From: Bimuria novae-zelandiae CBS 107.79
Taxonomy: Eukaryota > Ascomycota > Dothideomycetes > Pleosporales > Didymosphaeriaceae
Direction of reading: 5' to 3'
Length of the DNA: 64,000 nt
Assembly (NCBI GenBank): GCA_010015655.1
Contig: ML976667.1
Coordinates: forward strand, 174,048 to 238,047
Part shown: in pieces, positions 22,136 through 33,295 of the stretch
How the letters are laid out: every line of letters starts with the position of its first letter
Numbering within the stretch: position 1 is the stretch's first letter
Notes under the pieces: generated by a model
Database searches by the model: none
Told to the model about the DNA's origin: nothing
Seen by the model: only the letters and a program-made list of their open reading frames with translations
Program-made: the position numbers and the translations under genes

Positions 22136-23570
22136 ATGGCTTCCGCGCACACCGTCGACACCGAGCTAATCCGTTATCCTCAACCTGCAGCTTCTGTTGA
22201 GAACGAAGCATTCCAGGACCAACTTGCAGATGAAGTTGGCCGAGCCGTTTCTTTGCCGCCCACGGACGGCGGCAGGCATGCATGGCTGTTCCTTCTCGCT
22301 TGCTTCATGCTCGAAGGACTGGTTTGGGGTACTTCATTCGGCCTGCAAACAATCGGTACCGAAGACACTGACCGACATCAGGTTTCGCGAGCTCCTATGG
22401 TATCTTCCAAGAGTATTACAGCACCCATGACTTCGCCGGATCGAGCAACATCGCCGTTGTGGGTGCATGTGCAATGGTAACGCTGACCACGCCTTCAAGC
22501 CTACCACAACTGACGGGAAATAGGGCATCATGTACATGTGGATCATCCCCATGTTTGTGCTTTTGAAGTGGTACCCAAGACTACGTGTATGGGCAACGCC
22601 TGTAGGCCTTACCATCATGTGTCTCTCCTTGGGTCTGGGGTCCCTAGCAACGAGCATCACACATCTGGTCGTTAGCCAAGGCATCATGTACGCCATCGGC
22701 GGAGGGCTCGCCTGGACTCCCATCCTTTTCTACATCGAAGAGTGGTGGGTCACTCGCCGCGGATTCGCGTACGGCGCCGTCATGGCAGGTCTCGGCCTTT
22801 CAGGGGCGATCCTGCCCATCGTTTTGCAATGGCTGTTGGAGAAGTACGGATTCAGGACTACGCTGCGCGTATGCGCCTTGTCATTCGTTGCTCTAAACGT
22901 CCCGGTCTTGTTCGTCTTCAAACCTCGGCTGCCGCTGTCCCAGTCGACCCAGTCGAGGAGTTTCGACATGTCGTTCTGGACGTGCTCAAACTTCCTGGTC
23001 CTGCAGTCGGGCAGCATACTCCAAGGACTAGGCTACTTTCTCCCAGCCATATATCTACCAACATTCGCAAGCTCGCTGGATGCGAGCAGTACCGAAAGTA
23101 CAGTCACAGTCATACTGCTCAATGGCGCTGCATGTGTGGGATGTTTTTGCATGGGTGCCGCAGTCGATCGATTCGACGTCACCTACTGCATCGGCCTAAC
23201 GGCCCTTGGCTCCTCTCTCACCGTATTCTTGCTGTGGGGTCTAGCAACCAGTCTGGCACCTCTATACGCATTCTGCCTGCTGTACGGGGCGCTTGCGGGA
23301 AGTAACTCCAGCTCATGGAGCGCCATCATGCGAGATACAAAAGAGAAACGGAGGGGCGCGGACTCGGGCATGATTTTTGCCTGCTTATCAGCTGGGAAGG
23401 GCGTCGCGAACCTTTTTAGCGGTCCTTTATCAGAAGCATTGCTGCGCGCAGGCTCGTGGAGAGTCGGTCTCGCATATGGGAGTGGATATGGATCACTCAT
23501 CGTTTTCACCGGAGCAACTGCGCTGTTGTCCGGCTGGAGCTTTGCGGCGAAGAGATTTGGTCTGTTCTGA
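22136..23570 (+). CDS. MFS transporter, monocarboxylate (MCH) type
   Basis: Exons are 22136-22328, 22382-22476 and 22524-23570, about 444 residues; introns are 53 and 47 nt with consistent phases. After a hydrophilic N-terminus of about 45 residues comes DGGRHAWLFLLACFMLEGLV, where the DGG-W motif starts the first membrane helix of fungal monocarboxylate transporter homologues. The spliced junction WGFASSYGIFQEYYSTHDF is the conserved end of that helix and confirms intron 1. About 12 hydrophobic segments follow, split by a short central loop near KPRLPLSQSTQSRS. The protein probably moves a carboxylate or related small molecule across the plasma or organelle membrane. Such transporters are often annotated as MCH or riboflavin transporters, and the substrate cannot be told from sequence. 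It is divergent from ORC4. Confidence 0.87.
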
Positions 23571-25053
23571 CCATACATCGGGCAGCCCTGAGAACCGTTA
23601 TCTCTCCAAGCTGATAGCGTCAGGATAGTTTTCGTGTTGCATCCGGTGTGCGGAAGAAGTTTTCAGCGGCCTGCAGGTACACGCAATCTTCGACGCCTCG
23701 TCGCACAGCAAGCCAAAACAATTCATTACTGATATTCCAACGCTAAATCACCCTAAAAGCATATCGCAATTTCAAGCTACCGCTGCTATTCAGAATCAGA
23801 ATTCGAGATCATCTTCTCGGAAGAGGATTCAGGTATCCTTAGTATCCATGCAGAGCATCGGAGAAATCTGAGTAAACGCGCAGGTAGGCGGGATATTAAG
23901 TGCGAGACAATACGGCACAATCGCAGAGCTTACGAGCTGACACGGTGGAAACAATCGTGACTCACGGGAATACCACCTGCCTTATCGCACATTCGCATCC
24001 ACCATCTGTTCTCATACCAGCAAACATGGTTTGGCCGAGTGTCCTAATTTAGTCTGCGACGTATTGACCCCCACTTGCTTGGCTACGGCGCGGGAGGCGT
24101 TACCTGAACGCGATGAGTGACCTGTCGATCCCAGATGAGCTTCGTAATCGACATCCGCCTATTAGCGCCCGAAGGTGGCGTTCAACACTGTGTTTCAACG
24201 GTCCGACCACTACGCTCACATTACGAGCGGCATTGCGATTTGCATCACGGCGTCCTTTCATCTCGAAGTCCGTCGAAAGCATGCCGATCTCTACCCTAGA
24301 TGCAGCATGTTCTTGCATTATCGTGCGGCTTATCAGGTAGATGCCTACATGCGATGAGCATAGACGAACAATGTGTAACGTACAAGCTGATGCATAGAGT
24401 CGATCCTTCCGAGCTCCAACAACTCGATGGTTGGGTGTGTGTGGGCGCGCGATAGGGGACCTCCCCGAAGGCTTACTTGGCTACCTGTACTTCTCGCGTC
24501 TGCGTATGCAGGCACGGGTGGACACGAACATCTGTCAGCACAAACTACGCCTTGAGAACAGGTGTACAACAAACCCTTCAGCCCACGTTCCGCAGGAATC
24601 CTACATCGTCTTGTCACTGGTGTGTTCTGCTGCCAAACTGTCGAAAGGCCCGGTTGGGAGCATGATAGGAACACAGACGCATGCGCGAAGATAGAACCGG
24701 GAATTGGGAAGCCGATCTGCACCATGCACGGAAGGCGTGCCCACCATGTCGACGGCGCAAACCTCCCGCGTGCAAAATGGGTGCACCCGAGAGCTAGATA
24801 AATAGGTGGCCGATCGGTTTGAGAGTGAGAAGGCAGCTGAGGCGTCGCAAGTATATAGGGACACTGTCTCGTTGCCTCATCGCTGCACCGCCCACCAAGT
24901 TGCATCCATACGGCGTCGACAGTTAGTTCGTTCTTTCGTCATAGGCCGGTTGCCTTGTCTGTGCCCGAGTACGCCGTCGAGATATTCTTATAGGTTGGAC
25001 CGGACCTTCCCACTCGCTTCCCACATCTGGATCACACACCCCTAAAGTTCAAC
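23571..25053. other. Intergenic region, no supported gene
   Basis: A 186-codon open frame on the minus strand (24345-24905) and several shorter ones show no motif or splice structure. The last 250 bases are the promoter region of the small secreted protein. Confidence 0.45.
24852..24857 (+). promoter_or_regulatory. TATA-like box of the small secreted protein gene
   Basis: TATATA about 200 bp upstream of the start codon at 25054, in otherwise GC-balanced sequence. Its distance fits a fungal core promoter with a 5' leader of about 150 bases. Confidence 0.35.
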
Positions 25054-25532
25054 ATGCAGTCATTCATCATTCTCGCTCTGGCGGGAGCTTCCGTTGCCGG
25101 TACGTATTATGCTATTCACTCTTATCGTCCCAATTCCACACCGTGCTGACATGTCTTTTCCCAGCTCCATGGGGAATCTTGGGAAACTGGGGTTTTGGAA
25201 ACCTGGAAGTCCGTGAACCTGAGGCTTATCATGTTGCCCCTCGCTACTATGGCACTGGTGGTCCTACTGGCACAAGTGTTCCTGTTCCTACGGGCACTTC
25301 TACAGGCACCGCCGTCTACTACGCTAGGGCCATCGTCACGCCCGAGGCAAAGATCAACCGCCGCGGTCTCCAAATCGACTACAAGCTCGCGCCTCGCTGG
25401 GGCGGCTATGTCAATGACGCCGAGGAGGACGTGGAGAAGCGACATTATTATCCTTCTGGTACAGCTTTCCCGACCGGGACCGGATACCCGGCTGTGTGGC
25501 CCACGTCTCCCCCTTCGCCTACCGGGTATTGA
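25054..25532 (+). CDS. Small secreted PTG-rich protein
   Basis: Exons are 25054-25099 and 25165-25532, about 137 residues. The 65-nt intron (GTACGT donor, TTTTCCCAG acceptor) sits right behind the signal peptide MQSFIILALAGASVAA, a common arrangement in fungal secreted proteins. The mature chain has no cysteine. It begins PWGILGNWGFGNLEVREPEA and has a PTGT-type repeat stretch (GTGGPTGTSVPVPTGTSTGT). A charged middle holds two dibasic sites (INRRG near residue 83 and VEKRHYY near residue 112), then the tail PSGTAFPTGTGYPAVWPTSP. The KR site could be cut by a Kex2-type protease, releasing a proline/glycine-rich C-terminal peptide of about 26 residues. No known domain is recognised. It may be a cell-wall or extracellular peptide precursor. 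The gene model is well supported; the role is unknown. Confidence 0.75.
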
Positions 25533-27231
25533 ACGGGGCCTGTAATGGGGGTTTCAAACGTTGGGCCTGGCTGATGAGTGCTGCGGCACTGCTCTTGGAA
25601 AGTTTCATTGCGGTATTAGAGAGCTAGATGTGTTTTCTTGGAAATTTCGCTTCTTGTGCGTCCCGGGAAGAGCTCCTGGGCGTACGGTGTGTGTAGGGAT
25701 ATGGATAGCGCATACTAGGTGGTGTTTCTTATCTTAATGATATTTGGGTTACCTTAAATCGCGTTCACTGTTCGTGTGCGAGAGTGCTGCAAACGTTAGG
25801 GGAGCTTGCTTTTAGCAAGCCTGCACGATGACAGTCTCGGGTCTCCCGCGGTAGGTTTAGGGAACAGTGGATATGGGAAGATTCCCCATGTCTTCCGTGA
25901 CTTCCGTGCCATGACTCAGCTAGCTATCGAATGAATGGAGCAGTCATACCCGTGAAATCCTCCCTTTCATACGCCTTATTAGCAGAGCCGATGTTTACGA
26001 CCACGATATGGCCAATCTAGTCTCTTTGCAGCTGTGGCCCTGATCGTACACACGCGTTAGTCATAGCATCTCCTTTGAGTATTCTGTAGCAGCGACGCAC
26101 TTTCTGTGAAGTTCGGCCGATGTCTAAGGGTATTTGCGTAAGAGATCTCGCTGTAGTCAGCTCGGTGGAGACAAAACCTCGCGGTGTAAAGGTGGGTAAT
26201 ACTGAGGTAGTATCGAGTTCTTTTTCAAGCTTTCTACGGCGGCTTCTCGAAGCTCGCGAAGCTCCGAAGTTGATACCGAGGTAGCTTATTTTAGAAGTTA
26301 TGTTAGAAGTTATTTTGGGAGGTGTTCGTGGCAAGGTATTCCTGGGGTGATCTGGTTCGGTAGTTGGCAGAGGAAATCGCGACGCTTGGTGTAAAGGATA
26401 TTTCGGGTATAGGGACGATGGGGTCTCACCGCGCGTTGAGTTGATGGGGGAGTGCGGAGAGGCTAGGGTTGGATCGATAAGTAGGTAAGGGCTTGAATTG
26501 GTGAGGTTGTAGGGGAGCTGGGAGATGAGAGTAGCGGAGCGCGTTCGGGTTGTAAGGAAGGCTCTTCAAGCTTGATAGAGGCTTAAGTCAAATTTGCTTT
26601 TTCAGAGACTATTACAAAAGTATTATACTTGGGTTAATGGAGATCACTGTTATAGATCCTATAAAAGTTGGTGAGGTATTAGAAAGTTATACGATTTTAC
26701 TTTAGCAGGGGTGTTATGCGACATACTAGCTGACAGCAATAGGTCGTTGAAGACGATAAAAGAAAAGCTTGCCCTGAGAAACGCGACGATGATCTTTTGT
26801 ACCTGACGTGAGTCCTGTCGTTCCTGTCTTATACATTTAAGCTCTTTTTGTTTTTCTGTGGCTAGGTTAGCCTTCCTTTAGACTACTTTAATTTTTGTCA
26901 ATCCGCTTCTATCTAGCCTTGAAACTGAAAGCCTCCCTGATACCCAGCTCTTCTCCCTGCAATCTGTGCGCATGTGATATTACTGCCTAAAGACGGTATT
27001 GGGTGCAACGCGAAGTGTAATAAGCTTTTCTTTATGGTCTTCACCGACCTGAATAGAGTTGAGTTGTTGTTGAAACCACGCCGAGCCAAGCACGCTAGGT
27101 GATTCGACGTCCTTAACACTGGTAGCGAACATCACGATGGCCTGAATAGATCATACGACACACATCAACGATGAGCTCATCGAACGTTTAAGCGCCGGAA
27201 GCGGGGCCATGCACTCTGACCACCCAATCCT
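25533..27231. other. Intergenic region bordering the transposon block
   Basis: No gene is supported. A 105-codon minus-strand frame at 26017-26334 and a 68-codon one at 26913-27119 lack motifs. Composition becomes progressively AT-richer from about 26550 towards the RIP-affected repeat. Confidence 0.4.
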
Positions 27232-27300
27232 CGTCCGTATCCCCCGCATGGCCAAAATCTGCCGTACACGGGCCACATTAAAATGGCTAATCGGAGCTTT
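27232..27300 (+). repeat. Left inverted repeat of the 3.9-kb element
   Basis: The core 27245-27279 is identical to the reverse complement of 31118-31152. Flanking bases match at a lower rate. It keeps a balanced base composition, unlike the interior. Confidence 0.8.
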
Positions 27301-28111
27301 GCTCAAACTTCTAACAAACACTAAAGGAAATTAGATTATATATAAATTTATATAAAGACTTAATTTCTTATAGTATTTTCATAAAACTACTTAATAATTA
27401 AGCTTTAAGAGGTGTCTTTTAATATAATTATTTAACAGCGCTATAGGTACTTTTGCTAGCACTTAAGACGCTCCTTAAGCCTATATAAAAGTAGCCTACA
27501 CGCCTTATAGCCAAAAGTACTGCGCGGAGTACGTAGAGGAGCTTTACGATTGCTAGAAGTTGTTGTAAGAGGCTGCCGTGGAGGCCGTGAGTTGTGCTTT
27601 TTACGCCCAGACGTCGCACAAGATACACAAGTCTTCGCCTCTGCAAACAGCATTGTAGACGTGTGGGAGCTGCCAGCGTCGCTGACGATATCGTCTACGT
27701 GCTAACGTTTGTTACTACTGTTACAAAGTCGGCCTCCGCGCTCGAAAAGCTAGTCAATTAAAATATATAAAAAGTTTTTATAACCTATCTTTTTACTAAT
27801 AACTAAGATAAGTATAATAATAGCCTATAGGCGTTATTTAGTACTAAATTAAGTAAAAAATAAAGTAAAAGACGCTAGGTGCACTATTTAGCTTACTAAA
27901 TAAAACAGTAGCTTTTATACTAATTAAATTAATTAAACTTACTTTTATAGGTATTATAATTATTTATTATTATTAGTATCCTTAGTAACTTAATAAGCTT
28001 ATTACTAAAGGCGTCTATAAAGATCTGCTTATTATTTAATACTATTTTAAAGCATTAATAAAGCTTTTTAACGTACTAAGTAGCTATATAAAAGTTAATA
28101 CTATTATTGCA

Positions 28112-28255
28112 AAAGGGCACCTTGCTAGAGCTTTCTACGCTAGCTAGGGTTAATCTAAGTAGCTAAGTAGCTAAGCACGCGATCCCCTAAACTCCTAAAT
28201 AGCTTAGCGTTTTAGTAGAGCTTCCTCTCCTTAATAAACTTTATTTATAAGCTCT
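28112..28255 (+). repeat. Direct repeat, copy 1 (LTR-like)
   Basis: It shares a stretch of about 145 bp with 29870-30014, including AAGTAGCTAAGTAGCTAAGC and CACGCGATCC. Differences are mostly C/T and G/A, as expected from RIP. Spacing between copies is about 1757 bp. The copies might be degenerate long terminal repeats or parts of two adjacent copies of one repeat. Confidence 0.55.
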
Positions 28256-29496
28256 TTAATTAAAGTTAACTATACGCGATAGTTATAAGCCTAGTACTTT
28301 TATAATACTTTATAATATACTTACTTTATACTAATTAATAATTATAATAGTAAACTATTTTTTTCTTTTTATTATTTTTATACTTACGTCTTATTATCTT
28401 ACGTTCTGCGATAGAGCCTAACTATATAATAACTTTTATAAAGCTCTTATTAAGTAACTAACTTATAACTTATAATTTATTCCTACCTTAGCACGCGTAG
28501 CTTAAGTACTATATAAATACTTAAAGGATATAAAGTTATATTAACCTTAAGGCTTTTAAATAGATAAATATATATAACTAGGCTCTAGAGCTACTAGACC
28601 TAAATAATAAAAGTAAGCCCTATATATAATAGCTTAAGCGCTATAGGCTAGAGTCTACTATTTATATTTAACTTATAGTAAAGCTTTAGGCACTCTAGAA
28701 CTAAATTTATATTATAATTAATTTATAAAGACGAAAGCTTATAATACTATAGTTAAGTAATTAGTAGACACTATAGGCGCTAATAAAAGAACTTAAGAAT
28801 AATCTCTATCTAAGCGATAATAACTAGAAGGAGCAGGTATGACATATATATAGAGAGGTCACCCTACGCCTACAGAGTAGCAGAATAACAGACATAACTA
28901 AATAGCTATCTGAATAGAACCGCGCACACGCCAACGCTGTGCTCCTAGATTTTCTAGAGATAAAAGGTACGCTGCTAATAAAGGATTTCCTATGCTTAGC
29001 ACTACGATACAACTATAAGTAGGCTTAGAGAGAGCTTGATAACCTATCGCGACCAGGCGTAGTAGCAACTCTATTTTTAGAAGGATACGCTCGCTGGCTC
29101 GCGTAGCTTGACTAAACAACTAAGCACGCAGGCATGTACGCTACGCTTAGAGGGCGCACTCCTAATACAAGCTATAAGTGCCTATATAGAGTAAATAGCT
29201 AGTATTAATAGAAGCCTATAGAGTATAACCGCCTTTAGTACGCGCTCTAAGGAGAAGCTTCTTATAAGCTTTATAATAAGCTTATAAGTAAGGAGATTAG
29301 TAAAATTAAAAGCTAGATTTAAAAGGATTAGTAGAAGGTGTTATTAACTAAGCTTAAGTAAAAAAGGTAGATAGTAAACCCTCCTTTAGTCTTTTTAGGA
29401 AATATTAAAGCATAAATTATAGTAAGCTTATAAGTAAGTAAGCCTTTACTAGCTAGGCGCTATAATCCTATAGCTACCTATTTTTTATATTTATAT

Positions 29497-29708
29497 ACGC
29501 AGGTACTCGCACGGGTTATATTATAAGTAGATAATTACTCTTAAACGTTTATTAAAGTTTTATAGTAAAAGTACGCTACTCCTTTTATTTTTTTACCTTT
29601 CTACGCAGGTACTCGCGCGGGTTACGTTATAAGTAAATAATTACTTTTAAATATTTATTAAAGCTTTATAGTAAAAGTACGCTACTTCCTTTTCTTCTCT
29701 ACCTTTCT
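29497..29708 (+). repeat. 106-bp tandem duplication
   Basis: The unit starting ACGCAGGTACTCGC at 29497 is repeated from 29603. The two copies align over about 100 bp with scattered transitions. The duplication lies inside the RIP-affected element. Confidence 0.7.
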
Positions 29709-29869
29709 CTTAGAACTATATATAAACTAGCTACTTAGACTAATTACTTAGTAAGCTAAGGATCTAAGCTAGACACTTTTTAAACTCTACGCGTAAGTTC
29801 GCTACCTTTTATACTTTAAGTTACTATTTAGCTTATCGTGCTACGTTTTATAAGCTATGAGGTATATTA

Positions 29870-30014
29870 TAAAAGGCACCTTATTAGAGCTTTTTATACT
29901 AGTTAAAGTTAAGCTAAGTAGCTAAGTAGCTAAGCACGCGATCCTCTAAACCTATAAATAGCTAGTTATTATAGAGTTTCTTCTCCTTAATAGACTTTGT
30001 TTTCGAGCTCCCTA
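29870..30014 (+). repeat. Direct repeat, copy 2 (LTR-like)
   Basis: Second copy of the 28112-28255 repeat in the same orientation. It is followed by a sharp patch of less mutated sequence (30000-30035). Confidence 0.55.
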
Positions 30015-31095
30015 ATCGTTGTGACTGTGCGCCACATCTTCTTTATTATTATCTTTATTATCTTAATAGTCCTAGCATAGCCGACGCCTTTAGATTTAAA
30101 ATATTTAAGTATAGGTATTATATTAAAAAGGTTATTATCTTAAATAATATAATAGCTAGTTAGAAAACCCTTTCTCTAGCAGCGTTCTTAGCAAGTATAA
30201 AAATAATAAAGATAAACTTTATTAAATTTAAGGATCTACTAGTAGCGTTAGTACTAATAATTTTAATTAAATTAATAGATCCTTTCCTATAGGTATAAAA
30301 AAGCTAGTTAAGTATTATTTTATTATTTACTAGATACTAGATCTTATAGCCCTTAAATATAAGCTTTATTTTAATTATTACTCTCTTTAACACGCGTTTA
30401 GTAAATTTTATAATTACTTTATTAATATAAAGGTGCTTATTAGGCGTCTAATATAAAAGTAAGCGCTTATAAAGTAGTTAAAAGAAATTTTAAATATAGT
30501 TAAATAAGGAGTAAAAGCTCTACTCTATCTTAGTATAGTATAAGTACTAATCTAGCTACTACCAACGCTGGCGGGATATTAACTTATTAATTTTATATAT
30601 ATGAGTATTTTAGTAGCCCTTTTTTTAGTACTTTACTAACAAGGGCTCCTAGTAGACACCTATATAAATAATAATTAAGAAGTATATATAAAGCTTTACT
30701 AAAGATATTAGTTTTTAATTATAATAATTACAAGGCGTCGCTACTCGGAGCGCCTTAATATATTAATTTATATAGTATACTATATAGTCTATAACGTTAG
30801 TAAAGAAGTATAAATAAAATAAAATAATTAAACTACTATAATTAACACCTTTAAGTAAGTTAGCCTTTCTAAAAATACGTAGATTATTAATATTAAAAGG
30901 TTTTTAATTAGGTAATAAATTTATTAATAAATTAGGCTTTTTAGCATTATATTTTCTATATTTTATATATTTTATAAGTAAGTAGGCTAGTAGCTTTTAG
31001 CATGTTTATAAGTATAGATAATTTTAAAATAAGCGTATTTTAGCTAGTAAATAGAAATTGCTAATATTACGATACAGATTTAGTGTTCACTTAGC

Positions 31096-31167
31096 AGCTC
31101 TCCTGATTGGCTATTTCAATGTGGCCCGTGTACGGCAGATTTTGGCCATGCGTGGGATAAGTGTACG
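31096..31167 (-). repeat. Right inverted repeat of the 3.9-kb element
   Basis: Reverse-complement partner of 27232-27300, with the exact core at 31118-31152. It ends only 18 bp before the left end of the Tc1/mariner-type element. Confidence 0.8.
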
Positions 31168-31185
31168 AAAGACACACCATAGGTA

Positions 31186-31218
31186 CTCGCGCTGGTCATC
31201 CCATTTTAGTCGTCCAAT
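31186..31218 (+). repeat. Left TIR of the Tc1/mariner-type element
   Basis: 33 bases, starting CTCGCGCTGGTCATCCC, reverse-complementary to 32994-33026 with one mismatch, preceded by TA. Confidence 0.9.
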
Positions 31219-31399
31219 CGTACCGAAGAGGGTGGATCCAGGGGTAACAGGGGCCTCCCACCAATGAGACGATTCTGTTTCTTTTGTGTGGCAAACGTAT
31301 GGGCTGGAAACGTCAGGAAATCGAGCTTGTGAACGTAGCAAATTGACGTCGATTTCGACTTCTGATCTTCTGGAAATGCTTCTAAAAATAGAGCCTTGT

Positions 31400-32860
31400 T
31401 TATATATACAAAAGTCAGCCATGATAGCTGTTATTACCCTCCAAAAGCATGACCTTCCGAAGCTTCTCTTCGAAGCTGAGGGTACTTGCCCTACAAGCTG
31501 GGCCAGCGAGGTTCGATTCATCGGTGGCCAAAGCTCGGCCTTCAATAACTGCATTTTCTGCTGCCGCACGTTGAAATCTGCCTTGCAATTGATCCTTTAT
31601 GTAGTCCCAAATAGGCTCAATTTGATTGAGATCTGGTGAATTGTTCGGGTGAGGTGCTCGTTACAGCCTTCATATTTGCGCTCTGCGTGGCAGAGAGCTT
31701 CGACTTTTGTATGGGCCGGCGCGCCGTCTTCAACGACGACGATAGGGCGCTCGGGGTGACGCTCACGGAGAGCTCGTAGGTACGTAAAAAGCTTTCCATG
31801 AAGTACGAATTTCCTATACAAAAACTAATCAATTCCGCGAGACTTTTCACACCGTACGAGAGACTCGTGCTTGAACACCTGCTCGAGAGCCTTGGGGCGT
31901 TTCATGCCGCCATGCTTACCCTCGGAGCGTCAGCACTCATTTTGGAGTAGAATATTGTCGTTGATTTCACCCAGGATCTGGCATTCGATAGTACCTTCTT
32001 GACGGGCCTTTATTTGCTGAAATGTGGCCTGCGTACGCTAAGTGAAGTTCTCCAGGTCAAGCTCGAACTGGTGCTGGCCCTTTTCCTGGGGCGTTTCCCC
32101 TTCCCATATGAGGCATGGGCGCTTGACGTCGAGGTCCTCGCACATGGCACCCCAAACATGAGCTTGAAATATATAGGATCCGTGTAAAAGCCACACCTTT
32201 CAGCAGGTCGGCCGTGCTCGATTGTTATCCTTGTCCGCTTGTGTGGGCGGCCACCGGCGGAGATATACGTCTCGTCAGTGAACACGAACAAAGCGTTCCT
32301 GGAGAGCCATTTGAGTGCCCAATTACAGTACTCGGCTCGGATTTCTCGGAGGGATACCGACAATGGAGGCTTGTAGGCTTGAATTACGCGCGACAACGGC
32401 TGGCTGCGTTGCGGGTGAGGGTGCTGGCTGCAAACTCGCTCTATTGTTCGGCGGGAAAGGTCTTTTAATGGCGTGTGATTGCGTACGGCTTCGTCCCATG
32501 TCTCTTAGGGGAACCACTAGGCGGCGTCTTGTATAATAACTGACTCTATTGAGTATCTTTCGACCTTTCTAGGACGGCTTAGATTGCTCTCTGACCTCGT
32601 ATTTGCCATCTCCAGCGTATCGAGGAGGTCAATAAGCTCCTCGGTGCCGGCGCCTGCCACTGTTCGGCGCACGATTGCACTGCAGCTGCTCGCCGCGACC
32701 ACAGTGGCGGCCTCGATCTCGGTGTATTTCCAGCGTGTGACGACGCGTAAAGTGATAATTAAGGCTCTGGTTGCAATAGAGTGGTCGCCGAACCCGTGGG
32801 ACTTTGTTTTATGGCCGCCGCGCGGCATTGTGGGCAAAAAGTTGGTATTTTGGAGAGCGT
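31400..32860 (-). pseudogene. Tc1/mariner-family transposase, frameshifted
   Basis: Reading on the minus strand, the N-terminal DNA-binding part starts at about 32853 (MPRGGHKTKSHGFGDHSIAT, then RWKYTEIEAATVVAAS, a helix-turn-helix). The catalytic domain shows the first Asp in FTDETYISAGGRPHKRTRIT (about 32280), the second in VVVEDGAPAHTK (about 31735), and the third block NSPDLNQIEPIWDYIKDQL (about 31585-31640). These are the DDE/D hallmarks of the family. The frame changes near 32520, again near 32150, and contains a TAG in LDLENFT*RTQATF, so no full-length protein can be made. It could still move if a related transposase were supplied, because the TIRs are intact. Confidence 0.8.
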
Positions 32861-32993
32861 TGCAATCGTTGAAAGTTGTTCGAAGTTCTAATGTTCTGGC
32901 AGAATACTGGCAGAATCGCCGACCGCTTACTGTTTTCAACAGGCAGCAAAGGTAAAGTGACCCGTGCGGGCGCTAAAATAGCGCAGAAATTTA

Positions 32994-33026
32994 ATTGGAC
33001 GACTAAAACGGGATGACCAGCGCGAG
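32994..33026 (-). repeat. Right TIR of the Tc1/mariner-type element
   Basis: Reverse complement of 31186-31218 with one mismatch, followed by TA at 33027-33028. Confidence 0.9.
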
Positions 33027-33295
33027 TAGTCTTCATTTGCCAAGTAAAAGTTGGGCTGAGGGGCTGAAAGGAGCCAGAACCCTGGTCTAACCGTTTTAAG
33101 GTAGTGGGTTCGTGAACAATAGCCAAAGCGCCGTCTGATCTCAGCCTCACGAAGCGATCTTGTGTGGGGACACATGTACATCATCAGCTCATATAAATTA
33201 CGCCCGTCCGTCTTAGTCGCTGTGCTTACCATCGTCACCCTTTTCTTGAGCATTCCGTTAACAATTTGTGCGGTTGTCGCAAGGCCGTTCCCAGC
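33027..33295 (+). promoter_or_regulatory. NLR promoter region next to the transposon end
   Basis: Only 269 bp separate the right end of the Tc1/mariner-type element from the NLR start codon. No clear TATA box is seen. The element therefore sits where upstream regulatory sequence would be expected. Confidence 0.4.

Larger units (their letters stand above)
27232..31167. mobile_element. Large RIP-flattened element bounded by inverted repeats
   Basis: About 3.9 kb of very AT-rich, stop-saturated sequence lies between inverted copies of one sequence. Bases 27245-27279 are the exact reverse complement of 31118-31152 (35 bp), and weaker similarity extends the pair to about 27232-27300 and 31096-31167. 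No open frame longer than about 75 codons remains inside. LTR-like direct repeats at 28112-28255 and 29870-30014, and a 106-bp tandem duplication, lie within it. The inverted repeats could be the termini of a long DNA transposon that later received a retroelement, or the edges of a composite repeat. The class cannot be read because RIP has erased the coding sequence. Confidence 0.6.
31186..33026 (-). mobile_element. Tc1/mariner-type DNA transposon copy
   Basis: An 1841-bp element has 33-bp terminal inverted repeats (31186-31218 and 32994-33026, one mismatch). TA lies outside each end (31184-31185 and 33027-33028). A single transposase gene lies on the minus strand and is broken. Composition is near normal, so this copy has suffered little RIP and is probably younger than the neighbouring AT-rich repeats. 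The intact TIRs and TA duplication mean the ends are complete. Confidence 0.88.

Noticed and set aside
24345..24905. 186-codon open frame on the minus strand
   Set aside because: No recognisable domain, and the composition looks like non-coding sequence; it lies in the promoter region of the small secreted protein gene.
29480..29710. Tandem repeat considered as a CRISPR-like or satellite array
   Set aside because: Only two units of 106 bp, no spacers, in a eukaryotic RIP-affected repeat.
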